The translations under genes were made by a program, and so were the position numbers. The notes under the pieces were generated by a model. The model saw only the letters and a list, made by a program, of their open reading frames with translations. It ran no database searches and was not told the DNA's origin. From Terriglobia bacterium (lineage in GTDB: Bacteria > Acidobacteriota > Terriglobia > Bryobacterales > Bryobacteraceae), in the NCBI GenBank assembly GCA_021325235.1, contig JAJPHN010000022.1, forward strand, positions 1-40,242: 40,242 nt of DNA. Direction: 5' to 3'. Each line of letters begins with the position of its first letter. Position 1 is the stretch's first letter. Of this stretch, positions 7,055 through 15,595 are shown one piece after another.

Positions 7055-7822
7055 TCAGCCGGCGACCGGCTGCTTTTCCTGCGGCGCTGCTGCGGCTGCG
7101 GGCTGCTCACCGGGGCGGGCCAGGTTTTTCACGACCACGCGCGCCGGATTGCCCATCACGACCGAATATTCCGGCACGTCCGTTACGACCACGCTGTTCA
7201 CGCCCACCACGGCGCCTTCGCCGACTGTGACGCCTTTCAGGATGAACGAATTCTGGCCGATCCAGGCGTTGCGGCAGATGCGCACCGGCTTGATCTCTTC
7301 CGGTTTGGGCGGCAGATCGGCAATGCGATCGGCGGCATCGCGCGGATGCGCATCGGAATCCATAAAGCGGACGCCGGTTGCGACGTTCACGTCGTCCTCG
7401 ATCACGATCTCCTTATTCACCAGGAAGCCGACGTTATGGCCGATATCGACCCGGTCGCCCAGGATCAGTTTGGGTTCATCGAAAATGCGCCCGCTGATCA
7501 CGTCCACTTTGCCGAAGAAGTTGACGTCGTCTCCAATATAGATGCGGCAGTGGCCGATGATGAACGGCATGCGGCTGAGCCGGAAGCGCTTGCCGACGCG
7601 TTCACAGCGCCCGCGGAAGACCGGCTCGCGATAGAAATAGGTGAAGGCCCAGCGGAAAAAGTCACCGACTGCGGTTTGCAGGTTGAAAATCAGGCGCAGC
7701 AGCGGGTGGATAAAACGCGGCAGCGGCAGAGTGCTCGAGATGAGCCCTTTCGCGACGCTGCGGAGGAAGCGGAAGAACGGCGTCTCCCCGCGCTTGATCT
7801 TCAGAATGAAGCTTTCCATCAT
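7055..7822 (-). CDS. Left-handed beta-helix (hexapeptide repeat) acyltransferase
   Basis: A 255-aa transferase. The N-terminal ~80 residues are basic and amphipathic (KRGETPFFRFLRSVAKGL, FFRWAFTYFYREPVF), suggesting membrane association. From about residue 90 there is a ladder of hexapeptide turns (IYIGDDVNFFGKVDVISG, LGDRVDIGHNVGF, IEDDVNVATGVRF), then a loop with MDSDAHPRD, where the histidine matches the catalytic one of maltose/galactoside acetyltransferase-like enzymes. The last turns include NAWIGQNSFILKGVTVGEGA and the typical end MGNPARVV. It probably O-acetylates a sugar or envelope glycan. The Ala/Gln/Pro tail after residue 240 is an unusual low-complexity extension. Confidence 0.87.
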   Translation of the reverse strand: MMESFILKIKRGETPFFRFLRSVAKGLISSTLPLPRFIHPLLRLIFNLQTAVGDFFRWAFTYFYREPVFRGRCERVGKRFRLSRMPFIIGHCRIYIGDDVNFFGKVDVISGRIFDEPKLILGDRVDIGHNVGFLVNKEIVIEDDVNVATGVRFMDSDAHPRDAADRIADLPPKPEEIKPVRICRNAWIGQNSFILKGVTVGEGAVVGVNSVVVTDVPEYSVVMGNPARVVVKNLARPGEQPAAAAAPQEKQPVAG

Positions 7823-7920
7823 AGTTTCTTCGCCGGCGGCTTTAAAAGTAGTGACCGTTGGGAGGCGAGAATTTCCAGATTTTTCAGGGTAGCGTAGCGA
7901 ACGGGCGCGAACAAGCGGCT

Positions 7921-9120
7921 TCAGTGTGAGAAGAATGCGAGCGGAATGGCGCGCGCCATGGCCGCGTAGCCGGCGGGCGATGGATGCAGATGATCGCCCG
8001 AATCGAACTCGGGGCGCAGCCGGTCGGGATGAGCAGGATCGCGGAGCGCTTTGTCAAAATCGACAACTTCATCGAAGTGCCCGGGCGCGCGAATCCAGGC
8101 GTTTATCTGCTGGCGATCGGCTTCGGCAGCAGCATCCGGGTGGTAGTAATCGGAGCCGGCATACGGCGTAATCGTTCCGCCATAGATGCGGAGATGATGG
8201 GCATGGGCTCGCGTGATCAGCTGATCGTAGGCGTCCAGAATGCGGCGAACGAGCGCGGCGTGCTCTTCCGGGGCGACCGGGCCATGGCGCAGAGCCGTAC
8301 CGAGATCGTTGACACCTTCCAGAACGATGACGTACCGGACGCCGGTCTGGGCCAGCACATCGCGATCGAAGCGCGCGAGAGCGTTGGGACCGAGCCCGTC
8401 GTCCAAAAGACGATTGCCGCCAATCCCTGCATTGAGCACCCCAACGTGTGGAAGCCGGCGAGCCAGAATATCAGGCCAGCGATTGTTGCCATTGGTGGTG
8501 GCGCCGTGCCCGTCGGTGATGGAGTCGCCTAGGGTAACGACTGCCAAGGCCGCGTCGCCGGTCAGAACGTCGATCGCGGAAATCTGATACCAGTGATCGA
8601 CGGTTTTGGCACCTGGCAGATCGGGCGCGGAGGCGAGATTGCCGTGAGCGATGTAAGATGTGGCGCGCGAGCCCGGATGGCCGGTCTGGCGTTCGGGCGG
8701 ATCCCGATAGAAGATACTGATCGCGACGTCATCGCCGGGCGCGGTGATATAAGGTAACGGATCGGAGATGTACTCGGCGCCCGCGGGGATGGTGACGTCT
8801 GCGTGGCCGGCGAAAGTGAGTCCGTGATTGGTAGCGGGATCGATGGCGGCAGAGTGCGCGGAGCGCGGGCGCGCGATGGAGACGGAGATCAATGTGAGAG
8901 GAGCGCTGCCGAAAGCATTCGACAGGTGCACCCGCAGTGCGCTGCCGCCTATGGGAAGATGGACGATCTGGCGAAGCGTGGCGTTTTCGAGATCCTTCGG
9001 CGCGAGGGCGTTCTGCGGCTCTGGAATCTGTTGTGAGCAGGCCCACGAGCCGACCCATGCTTCCGGGGTAGCGGGTTTGGAAGCGGCCGCGAGAACGAGC
9101 GCGAGGAGGAGAGTGCGCAT
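7921..9120 (-). CDS. Secreted SGNH/GDSL-family esterase
   Basis: A 399-aa hydrolase. Starting at ATG 9120 gives a short signal peptide (MRTLLLALVLAAASKPATPEA); the frame runs upstream but that part is Cys/Ser-rich and lies over the N-terminus of the opposite gene. The first ~170 residues form a beta-rich domain beginning WVGSWACSQQ, as in GDSL lipases that act on plant polymers. The SGNH blocks follow: GDSITDG (Ser), GIGGNR (Gly), LEGVNDLG (Asn) and DHLHPSPAGYAAMA (Asp-His). Likely a carbohydrate or lipid ester hydrolase in the periplasm. Its start codon overlaps that of the divergent glucuronoyl esterase, so the two may be co-regulated. Confidence 0.9.
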   Translation of the reverse strand: MRTLLLALVLAAASKPATPEAWVGSWACSQQIPEPQNALAPKDLENATLRQIVHLPIGGSALRVHLSNAFGSAPLTLISVSIARPRSAHSAAIDPATNHGLTFAGHADVTIPAGAEYISDPLPYITAPGDDVAISIFYRDPPERQTGHPGSRATSYIAHGNLASAPDLPGAKTVDHWYQISAIDVLTGDAALAVVTLGDSITDGHGATTNGNNRWPDILARRLPHVGVLNAGIGGNRLLDDGLGPNALARFDRDVLAQTGVRYVIVLEGVNDLGTALRHGPVAPEEHAALVRRILDAYDQLITRAHAHHLRIYGGTITPYAGSDYYHPDAAAEADRQQINAWIRAPGHFDEVVDFDKALRDPAHPDRLRPEFDSGDHLHPSPAGYAAMARAIPLAFFSH

Positions 9121-10633
9121 GAGCAATGAATTTCGGATGATAACGCGGTGGGCGATGCTGTTGTGCGTCGCGGCGGCTGCGATTGTTGCCGGGCAGGAAG
9201 GCGAGCAGGACCACCAGAACATGATGGAGCAGCTCGGCATTCGCGCGCTCAGGCCCGGCAAGACGAGCGATCCGAAGTCGCCGAACGCCGCGAATTATGA
9301 CGAGCAACTCGCGAACCCGTATCCGGACCTGCCCGATGTGCTGACCTGCAAGGACGGCACAAAGGTAGCGACGCCGGAGATGTGGTGGAACAAGCGGCGC
9401 CCCGAGATCGTCGAGGATTTCGAGCGCGAAGTATACGGCCGGGTGCCGGCGAATGCGCCGAAGGTGACGTGGACGGTTGCGGTGAGCGAGCGCGAGTTCG
9501 TCGGGTTCACGCCCGTGATCGCGCGGAAGGTGATCGGCCACGTGGACAGTTCGGCGGATCCGCAGATTGAGGTGAATATCGCGATGGTGGTGGTGACGCC
9601 TGCGAATGCAACGCAGCCGGTTCCACTGCTGATGATGTTCGGCCCGGCCCTGCTGCCGATGCCCATGCAGCCGCCGCAGGCCGATCTGGACAAAATCAAT
9701 GCGGCTTTGCGCGAGCTGCTGATCAAACAGGATCCGTCGCTCGAAGCGGTTTTCAAGAACTATCCGGCGTACAGTGTGAACGCGGCGCAGTCGATGCCCT
9801 TATTCGGGTTGCGGCCGCCGAGCGGTGACCCGCCGACCACACAGCAGCTGATCGCGGACGGCTGGGGTTACGCGCTGCTCGATCCGGCGACGATTCAGGC
9901 CGACAATGCCGAAGGGCTGACGCGCGGCGTAATCGGGCTGGTGAATAAAGGACAGCGGCGCAAGCCGGATCAGTGGGGCGCGTTGCGGGCCTGGGCCTGG
10001 GGTGCGGGGCGTGCGCTCGATTATCTCGAAACAGATCGCACGGTTGACAGTAAACACGTCGGCATTGAAGGCGTTTCGCGCTACGGCAAAGCGGCGCTGG
10101 TGACGCTGGCCTTCGATCAGAGGTTTGCCATGGGGCTGATCGGCTCCTCGGGAGAAGGCGGGACGAAGCTGCACCGGCGGAACTTCGGCGAGGCGGTGGA
10201 GAACCTCACCGGCGGCGAGTACTACTGGATGGCCGGGAATTTTTTGAAGTACGGCGCAGCGGAATCGAGCTTCGGCAGCAAGACAGCGAGCGATCTGCCG
10301 GTCGATTCGCATGAGCTCATTGCTTTATGCGCGCCGCGGCTGACCTTCATCAGCTACGGGATTCCGGAGCAGGGCGATGCCAAGTGGCTCGATCAGCGCG
10401 GAAGCTTTATGGCAGCGGTTGCGGCCGGGCGAGTCTTCCGGCTGTTGGGCGCGAAAGATCTGGGCGTCGGCGACGATTACAAGAATGCGCAGCTGCCGCC
10501 GGTGAATCATGGTCTGCTCGACGGGCAATTAGCGTGGCGGCAGCACGATGGCGGTCATACGGACGCGCCCAACGTGAAGTATTTCATCGCGTGGGCGGAT
10601 AAATTCATCGGCCACGAGCAGCCGCGTCCGTAA
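9119..10633 (+). CDS. Glucuronoyl methylesterase-like protein (CE15 family)
   Basis: A 504-aa secreted alpha/beta hydrolase. ATG 9119 is preceded by a strong GAGGAGGAG at 9103-9111 and gives a signal peptide (TRWAMLLCVAAAAIVAG); the longer upstream frame runs antisense to the SGNH gene and is rejected. The nucleophile motif is GVSRYGKAAL, close to the CE15 consensus G-C-S-R-x-G-K, with Cys replaced by Val, and HDGGHTDAPN near the C-terminus supplies the catalytic His. The N-terminal part has the usual WWNKRRPEIVEDFEREVYGR segment. CE15 enzymes cleave ester bonds between lignin and glucuronic acid on xylan. The substrate here is inferred, as bacterial CE15 members are diverse. Only 15 bp separate its stop from the convergent bestrophin gene. 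Confidence 0.87.
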   Translation: MSNEFRMITRWAMLLCVAAAAIVAGQEGEQDHQNMMEQLGIRALRPGKTSDPKSPNAANYDEQLANPYPDLPDVLTCKDGTKVATPEMWWNKRRPEIVEDFEREVYGRVPANAPKVTWTVAVSEREFVGFTPVIARKVIGHVDSSADPQIEVNIAMVVVTPANATQPVPLLMMFGPALLPMPMQPPQADLDKINAALRELLIKQDPSLEAVFKNYPAYSVNAAQSMPLFGLRPPSGDPPTTQQLIADGWGYALLDPATIQADNAEGLTRGVIGLVNKGQRRKPDQWGALRAWAWGAGRALDYLETDRTVDSKHVGIEGVSRYGKAALVTLAFDQRFAMGLIGSSGEGGTKLHRRNFGEAVENLTGGEYYWMAGNFLKYGAAESSFGSKTASDLPVDSHELIALCAPRLTFISYGIPEQGDAKWLDQRGSFMAAVAAGRVFRLLGAKDLGVGDDYKNAQLPPVNHGLLDGQLAWRQHDGGHTDAPNVKYFIAWADKFIGHEQPRP

Positions 10634-10648
10634 GAGCTACACTGCTGG

Positions 10649-11539
10649 TTACATGAGGACGCCTTTATCGGGCGTGAGCGGCGCGGGTACATCCTCTTCG
10701 CCGAGCATCTGGCGCAGATTGATTTCAATGGTGCGCGAGAGAGCGCTCAGCGGCACGTCGTAGGGTGTATTTTCAAACGGGTCTTCGAGATTTTTGCCGA
10801 TGCGATTCAGAACGAGGAAAGCGAAGCCGATCAGCACCGTGATGATGGGCGTGATCAGGCCGACGTCGTCGACGATGATGAACGGCAGCACGAAGCAGTA
10901 GGCTTTGATGAACAGCTCCGGATAGAAATCGTACTGGCGCGGAAGCGGCGTGTTCTTGATGCGTTCGCAGGCACCCATGATGTTCGAGAGTTCGCTGAAG
11001 GTTTGATCGAGGCGAAGAAATTCGAATGAATCGATCGACTCGCGATCGCGCGCAGCGGCGGCTTCGAGGCCCATCTGCTGCAGGATGGCGTTGGGCGCGT
11101 TCTGAGCAGACTCGCAGATCGTGGCGGTGTCCGCGTCGAGAAAGATGCGGATTTCTTCGTGTGGAGGCTGGCGGCGAAGCGCGCAGCGCAGTGCGTGGAC
11201 AAAGGCGATCTGCAGATAGACGAGCCGGCGCGCAAAATCGCGATCGATAGAGAAGGAGGTGGCCTGGCGGGCGAGCGAGCGCGATTGATTCACCAGCCCA
11301 CCCCAGAGTGTTCTCGCTTCCCACCAGCGCGCGTAGGCGGAGTTAGTGCGAAACGCGAGCAGAATGCCGAGCGCGGCGCCCAGCACGCTGACCGCGACTT
11401 CGGGAATACGAAGAGCGCGCAGCAGATGACGCTGGCGATCGATGAGAACCGCGGCAATCGAGAGAAGAAGAAAGGTGAGAAGAAGCTTGCCGGTCTGACG
11501 CAGAATGCGCCCCCAGTTGGGATAGTTGGAAACGATCAT
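10649..11539 (-). CDS. Bestrophin-family ion channel (UPF0187)
   Basis: A 296-aa integral membrane protein. The N-terminus (SNYPNWGRILRQTGKLLLTF) and the block LAFRTNSAYARWWEARTLWG are characteristic of bacterial bestrophins, where the RTNxAYxRWWE segment is highly conserved. Two N-terminal helices (LLLTFLLLSIAAVLID, VAVSVLGAALGILLAF) and two near the C-terminus (AYCFVLPFIIVDDVG, LITPIITVLIGFAFLVLNRIG) flank a cytoplasmic helical region. The ending, with LEDPFENTPYDVPL, also matches. Family members are pentameric channels, in bacteria mostly cation-selective. It faces a 555-bp non-coding gap upstream that includes a hairpin repeat 47 bp before its start codon. Confidence 0.9.
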   Translation of the reverse strand: MIVSNYPNWGRILRQTGKLLLTFLLLSIAAVLIDRQRHLLRALRIPEVAVSVLGAALGILLAFRTNSAYARWWEARTLWGGLVNQSRSLARQATSFSIDRDFARRLVYLQIAFVHALRCALRRQPPHEEIRIFLDADTATICESAQNAPNAILQQMGLEAAAARDRESIDSFEFLRLDQTFSELSNIMGACERIKNTPLPRQYDFYPELFIKAYCFVLPFIIVDDVGLITPIITVLIGFAFLVLNRIGKNLEDPFENTPYDVPLSALSRTIEINLRQMLGEEDVPAPLTPDKGVLM

Positions 11540-11586
11540 GGGAAGAACCGTTTACAGCTTCCCGAGGATAACAGGGATCGTAGATG

Positions 11587-11612
11587 ACCGCTCCTTACAG
11601 TCGCGGCTCGGT
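11587..11612 (-). repeat. Interspersed hairpin repeat, copy 2 (inverted)
   Basis: The reverse complement of this segment is identical to copy 1 at 301-326, and the identity extends one base to 11586 (27 bp). Read on the minus strand it points towards bestrophin and ends 47 bp before its ATG. Bases 11613-11624 on the minus strand (TTTGAACTGCTC) also resemble those before copy 3. Confidence 0.8.
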
Positions 11613-11659
11613 GAGCAGTTCAAACGTTTTCGGAGGGATGAGTGTGAAGCGAAGGCTTA

Positions 11660-11721
11660 CAGGGCAGAAACCGACCGGCTGCGATCCGCGGAGACGACCG
11701 CGCGATCCGATTTCTGCCCTG
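11660..11721. other. Long stem-loop, candidate structured RNA
   Basis: CAGGGCAGAAA at 11660-11670 and TTTCTGCCCTG at 11711-11721 are perfect 11-bp complements. Nested between them, GATC-CGCGG (about 11684-11692) can pair with CCGCG-C-GATC (about 11698-11708) with a single bulged base and an AGACGA loop. There is no T-tract on either side, so it is not an ordinary terminator. Strand and function are unknown. Confidence 0.45.
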
Positions 11722-12094
11722 CGCTTTGGGCCGGCTATGCGCGCCCAATCACGATACGCAAAGGACCGCTGTCCCTCGCCCTTCATAAATGGCGCAAGAC
11801 TTTTCAGCCTTGCGCTTTCCGGTGGACCGCGCAGTGGACGGGCGGTCCTGACGCGAGTACCTCATCGGCAGCCACCTCCCCCGAGTCTGCCTGCCGTCCG
11901 GCACCCGCGCCGGATCTCTTATTGGTGTACCCGATCGGGACCTCGAAAGGCCAGCGCGCAAGAATGGAAAAAGGCGCTTTTCAACACGTTTTATCCCCGT
12001 GCGTTTCGAGTGGTTTGCGTGCGCGTGGTTGTGACGAATTTGTGGAAAAAACAGGAGACAGGCGCTTTGTACTGAAAGAGAAGACGAGACGCAC

Positions 12095-13258
12095 ATGCAA
12101 AGCCTGACCGGAAAGTCAGCAAGTTCACAAGAAGCGGTCGCGATTGAATACGGCGAGACGATTAGCGCCATCGATGAGCTGGTGGGAGGCGGTGCGCCCG
12201 AGGATTTCGTTGCGCCGGGCTTTATCGATCTGCAGGTCAACGGCTTCGGCGGGGTGGATTACAACGATCCGGGATCGACTGCGGAGGCAATCGCCGCCTC
12301 GATTCGAACGATGTTCAGCACGGGCGTCACGCGATTTCTCGCGACGGTGATTACGGCGCCGGAGGAACATATCTGCGCGTGTCTAAAGAATCTGGCGCAG
12401 GCCAAAGAAGAGTTCGCGCGCCATTCGCTGCCGGAAGGCGCGGCGATGGAGGGGTTCCATGTGGAAGGGCCGCATATCTCGCCCGAAGACGGTCCGCGCG
12501 GGGCACATCCGCTGAGCGCGATCCGTCCGCCCGATCCTGACGAGTTCGCGCGTTGGCAGGATGCGGCCCAAGGTCACATCCGGTTGGTGACGATCTCGCC
12601 CGAATGGGACGGCGCGCCGAAGTATATTCGTGCGCTGGTGCGCAGTGGCGTGGTAGCGAGTATTGGTCATACGAAGGCGAGCGCGGAGCAGATACGAGCC
12701 GCGGTGGACGCAGGCGCTACGGTTTCCACGCATCTTGGCAATGCCGCGCATCCGACACTGCCCAAGACGCAGAATTACATCTGGGAGCAGCTGGCGGAAG
12801 ATCGGCTGGCGGCCTGTTTCATTCTGGATGGTATTCACTTGCCGCCGGTATTTTTCAAAGCGGCGAGCCGGGCAAAAGGGCTGGAAAAGTGCATTCTGGT
12901 GACCGACGCCGTGATGCCCGCGATGTGCTCGCCGGGGCTGTATAGGCTGGGTTCGGTCAACGTCGAACTGCGTGGCGATAACAGCGTGGTGATGGAAGGC
13001 ACGGGCCGTCTGGCTGGATCGGCGCTGCGTATGGATCGCGCGGTGGAAAATGCCGTTCGGTTTGGAGGAATCCCGTTATCGTCGGTGATCGCGCTCGCCA
13101 CGACGAATCCGGCCCGGGTTGGACGGATTGCCGGACGTCAGCGCGGCCTGGTGCCGGGCGAGAAAGCCGATCTGATTCGCTTCGGCTGGGATGAAGGGGC
13201 GAAGTCGCTCGTGGTGCGCGAGACGATTGTCGGCGGCCTTTCGGTTTACAACAACTGA
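12095..13258 (+). CDS. nagA: N-acetylglucosamine-6-phosphate deacetylase
   Basis: A 387-aa amidohydrolase converting N-acetylglucosamine-6-phosphate to glucosamine-6-phosphate and acetate, a step of amino-sugar and peptidoglycan recycling in the cytoplasm. Family hallmarks are present: APGFIDLQVNGFGGVDYND, FHVEGPHISPEDGPRGAH (metal-binding Glu), SIGHTKASAEQI and STHLGNAAHP (metal-binding His), and the catalytic Asp in LVTDAVMPA. The ending GRIAGRQRGLVPGEKADLI is also typical. In many homologues the second His motif reads THLFNAM; here it is THLGNAA, a modest departure. There is no good Shine-Dalgarno before ATG 12095. No nagB or sugar kinase is adjacent; sodA follows after 77 bp. Confidence 0.92.
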   Translation: MQSLTGKSASSQEAVAIEYGETISAIDELVGGGAPEDFVAPGFIDLQVNGFGGVDYNDPGSTAEAIAASIRTMFSTGVTRFLATVITAPEEHICACLKNLAQAKEEFARHSLPEGAAMEGFHVEGPHISPEDGPRGAHPLSAIRPPDPDEFARWQDAAQGHIRLVTISPEWDGAPKYIRALVRSGVVASIGHTKASAEQIRAAVDAGATVSTHLGNAAHPTLPKTQNYIWEQLAEDRLAACFILDGIHLPPVFFKAASRAKGLEKCILVTDAVMPAMCSPGLYRLGSVNVELRGDNSVVMEGTGRLAGSALRMDRAVENAVRFGGIPLSSVIALATTNPARVGRIAGRQRGLVPGEKADLIRFGWDEGAKSLVVRETIVGGLSVYNN

Positions 13259-13335
13259 AGCCGCTTCTCGAAAAACAGCATCCCTAAAACAGCGCAACGC
13301 AAAAATAGAATAAGAAAGGTTGATTGGAGAACACT

Positions 13336-13941
13336 ATGGCATTTACCTTACCGCCGCTTCCCTACCCTGAAGATGCACTCGAGCCGCACATCGATAAACT
13401 CACCATGCAGATTCATCACGACAAGCATCATGGAGCTTACGTGACGAACCTGAATAAGGCGCTCGAGCAGGCGCCCGAATTGCAGAACAAGAAGATTGAA
13501 GAAATACTCGCGAACAATCTGGCGAGCGTGCCGGAGGCAATCAAGACCGCGGTCCGGAATAATGGCGGCGGACACGCGAATCACTCGCTTTTCTGGACTC
13601 TGCTTTCTCCCAAGGGCGGCGGCGAGCCGAAGGGCGACATCGCGAGCGTGATCAGCTCAAATTTCGGCGGCTTCGAAGCTTTCAAAGAGAAGTTCAACGC
13701 GGCTGCGGCCGGACGCTTCGGCTCGGGCTGGGCGTGGCTGGTGAAAGATGGCAGCGGGAAGTTCGAGATTATTTCTACCGCTAACCAGGACAGCCCGATT
13801 ATGGAGGGCAAGAAGCCGGTGCTGGGCCTCGACGTCTGGGAGCACGCGTACTATCTGAAATATCAGAACCGCCGGCCCGAATACATTGCGGCCTGGTGGA
13901 ACGTGGTGAACTGGGACGAAGTAAATAAGCAGTTGAAGTAA
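13336..13941 (+). CDS. sodA: Superoxide dismutase, Mn/Fe type
   Basis: A 201-aa cytosolic enzyme dismutating superoxide to hydrogen peroxide and oxygen. ATG 13336 is preceded by GGAG at 13326-13329 with a 6-base spacer, and begins [20 protein letters not shown] as in the family; an in-frame ATG four codons earlier overlaps that Shine-Dalgarno. Metal ligands appear as His27 in [12 protein letters not shown], a His in [13 protein letters not shown], and Asp/His in [14 protein letters not shown]. The residues near the active site ([16 protein letters not shown]) favour the Mn-type or a cambialistic enzyme over a strict Fe-type; this is from family knowledge. A strong terminator follows directly. 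Confidence 0.96.
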   Translation: MAFTLPPLPYPEDALEPHIDKLTMQIHHDKHHGAYVTNLNKALEQAPELQNKKIEEILANNLASVPEAIKTAVRNNGGGHANHSLFWTLLSPKGGGEPKGDIASVISSNFGGFEAFKEKFNAAAAGRFGSGWAWLVKDGSGKFEIISTANQDSPIMEGKKPVLGLDVWEHAYYLKYQNRRPEYIAAWWNVVNWDEVNKQLK

Positions 13942-13960
13942 GTTAAGCGATAGGCTGGAG

Positions 13961-13992
13961 AGGGCGCTTCGAGAGAAAGGAGCGCCCTTTTT
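13961..13992 (+). terminator. Rho-independent terminator of sodA
   Basis: AGGGCGCT (13961-13968) and AGCGCCCT (13981-13988) form a perfect 8-bp stem over a 12-nt loop, followed by a run of Ts (TTTTTC). It lies 20 bp past the sodA stop. On the minus strand it lacks a T-run, so it should mainly stop plus-strand transcription before the convergent kelch gene. Confidence 0.9.
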
Positions 13993-14016
13993 CTTCATAC
14001 GGCTCGTCGGTTCACT

Positions 14017-15510
14017 TCACGGCGCGACAATCACGAAGCGCGGGTCGGAAGCGATGCCGTTGGCCACGACCGAAATCCACCCGATTGCCGGCTGCATGGT
14101 ATCCGGCACATCGAAATAGGTGAACACTTTCTTTTTGCCGGTGGCGACGGCCATCGTGCTGTGATCGTGGGTGCGCCAGTACGAGACGTCGTGCGTACGG
14201 AAATCGGTGAAGCGCAGCAGCGGGTAATTTGTGTTGCTTTGCGCATCGTCGCCGTAAGCTGCTCCGTCGGATACGCCGTTGAACTGGAGGCCTTCGATCT
14301 TGTATGTCTTCCCCGGCGCAACCAGCAGCGGCGCGTTCTCGATACAGGGCTCCCAGGCTGGATTGTGCTTGCCCGCGGCCGTGTAGATTTCGACATCGTT
14401 CGAAAACGTTGTAAGTAAGACCTGTCCGGTGGGCAGCACGAGCATGTTGCCGTAGTAAGACGGAGTGTCGGGCGCGTTGGGAGGCGCGGCAGCGGGATTC
14501 AGTTCCTTTCCATCGAACTCGAAAAAGACGGCTCCCACCTGCGAATTGCCGGGACTCGTCATGAGCAGCACATTGCCGTCGGGAAGAATCGACGCGGGTC
14601 CATCATCGATGTCGAGGCCGTCCGGGAAATCGGGTCCGGCGGTCCAGGTACCGGTCGCGTAGTGATTTTTGGGCGGCGTATAGATGGCGGTGTGGGCGGG
14701 ACTCACGCAGTTGCCGTTGGCATCGAACGGACAAACACCCGTGTAGAAGACGGTGCCGTCGGGCCGCAGCACCGCCGGACCGATTTCAAAGCTGGAATGA
14801 TCGGAGAGTGGCAACGGAGTACTGCCGGCGCTCTCCCAGATGTTACTGGAGGGGAAATATCTCTCCGAATTGGGAACGTTTGCTACATCCACGGTCAGCA
14901 CGGTTCCGTCCGGCAACAAGGTCCAGCCCTCCTCGTTGTTGCTGTCGGCTTTTCCATTCGGACTGAGCACGGTCCACTGGAGCGTCTTCGGGTCGAGCGC
15001 GGCCGTATCGGAGCTGAAGGCGTTGGCGATCATCCACCGCTTGTCGGGAAGCACGACGCTCGAAGCATCGGCAATGCTGCTCCAGCCATCGGGTGGAGCA
15101 AGCATAGACCAGCTGTTCTTTTGCGGATCGTAGATGGCGGCCATATTGGTGGCGTTTGAAGGAAAGTTGAATTCACCTCCGGCGATTGCGACGCGTCCAT
15201 CGGCGAGCACGGCGGAGGCGTAGTACAGGGGAGCATAGCTATCGGGCATGGAGGCGATATCGCTCCAGGTGCCGTTGATGTAGCTGCCGTGTTTGTCGGG
15301 AGTTAAACGGTGCCAGTTGCCCGTTTCGAGTTCCTGACAAATGACTGTTCCGTCGGTGAGCAACAAGGTGTGAGCCGCGGTAAAAGCCGGCTGATTCAGC
15401 AGCGCGGTCCAGGTTCCGCCCGGCTTATGGTTGGCGGACGTCTGATCGGAAGCCGCTGCCAGCAGCGCAGGTATTACTCCGAGCAACAAAGCGAGTTTCC
15501 AAGATTTCAT
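14017..15510 (-). CDS. Secreted kelch-repeat / galactose-oxidase-like protein
   Basis: A 497-aa exported protein. ATG 15510 gives a clean signal peptide (KLALLLGVIPALLAAAS) and has GGAGGGG upstream; the frame extends 32 codons further but without signal features. The body consists of kelch-type blades with repeated TDGTV/PDGTV/PDGNV and GG motifs (for example LADGRVAIAGGEF, LLPDGTVLTVDVANV, LRPDGTVFYTGVCPF, ILPDGNVLLMTSP), predicting a beta-propeller. The C-terminal ~90 residues resemble the Ig-like DUF1929 domain that ends galactose oxidase (GWISVVANGIASDPRFVIV). I cannot confirm copper-ligand tyrosines and histidines, so enzymatic activity is open. It diverges from the large TonB-type receptor. 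Confidence 0.85.
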   Translation of the reverse strand: MKSWKLALLLGVIPALLAAASDQTSANHKPGGTWTALLNQPAFTAAHTLLLTDGTVICQELETGNWHRLTPDKHGSYINGTWSDIASMPDSYAPLYYASAVLADGRVAIAGGEFNFPSNATNMAAIYDPQKNSWSMLAPPDGWSSIADASSVVLPDKRWMIANAFSSDTAALDPKTLQWTVLSPNGKADSNNEEGWTLLPDGTVLTVDVANVPNSERYFPSSNIWESAGSTPLPLSDHSSFEIGPAVLRPDGTVFYTGVCPFDANGNCVSPAHTAIYTPPKNHYATGTWTAGPDFPDGLDIDDGPASILPDGNVLLMTSPGNSQVGAVFFEFDGKELNPAAAPPNAPDTPSYYGNMLVLPTGQVLLTTFSNDVEIYTAAGKHNPAWEPCIENAPLLVAPGKTYKIEGLQFNGVSDGAAYGDDAQSNTNYPLLRFTDFRTHDVSYWRTHDHSTMAVATGKKKVFTYFDVPDTMQPAIGWISVVANGIASDPRFVIVAP

Positions 15511-15595
15511 GTGCAAGGTTCCCCTCCAGTGGCATCGGGATATGCAAACCGAGGACCGAAAGCTTGAAAAGTTCCGGCTATTCTGGACAAAATCT

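Larger units (their letters stand above)
11540..12094. other. 555-bp non-coding gap between divergent bestrophin and nagA genes
   Basis: The longest gap in the window. Frames here on both strands are Arg/Pro/Ser-rich, lack domain-like features and end or begin inside neighbours, so I do not call a gene. It holds the inverted hairpin repeat at 11587-11612, an 11-bp perfect inverted repeat at 11660-11670/11711-11721, and smaller hairpins between 11762 and 11849. The stretch 11970-12080 is locally AT-richer and should contain the nagA promoter, but I cannot define it. Possible contents are a structured RNA, a long leader or a decayed gene. Confidence 0.5.

Noticed and set aside
8828-9118. An N-terminal extension of the CE15 esterase
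   Set aside because: It is antisense to the SGNH gene and has no signal peptide, whereas ATG 9119 has a strong ribosome site and is followed by one.
11970-12060. DnaA-box-like TTTATCCCC and TGTGGAAAA, a possible replication origin
   Set aside because: Only two imperfect matches, no cluster, no AT-rich unwinding region, and no dnaA or dnaN nearby.
11526-12107. Overlapping open frames in the gap between bestrophin and nagA as a small gene
   Set aside because: Composition is Arg/Pro/Ser-rich and random-looking, start sites lie inside the bestrophin 5' end, and no ribosome site or domain is seen.
15508-15511. A second CATG overlap of divergent starts, kelch gene with TonB receptor (ATG 15509)
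   Set aside because: The receptor's signal peptide fits GTG 15596 much better, so the overlap is probably not real; it stays possible if the longer start is used.
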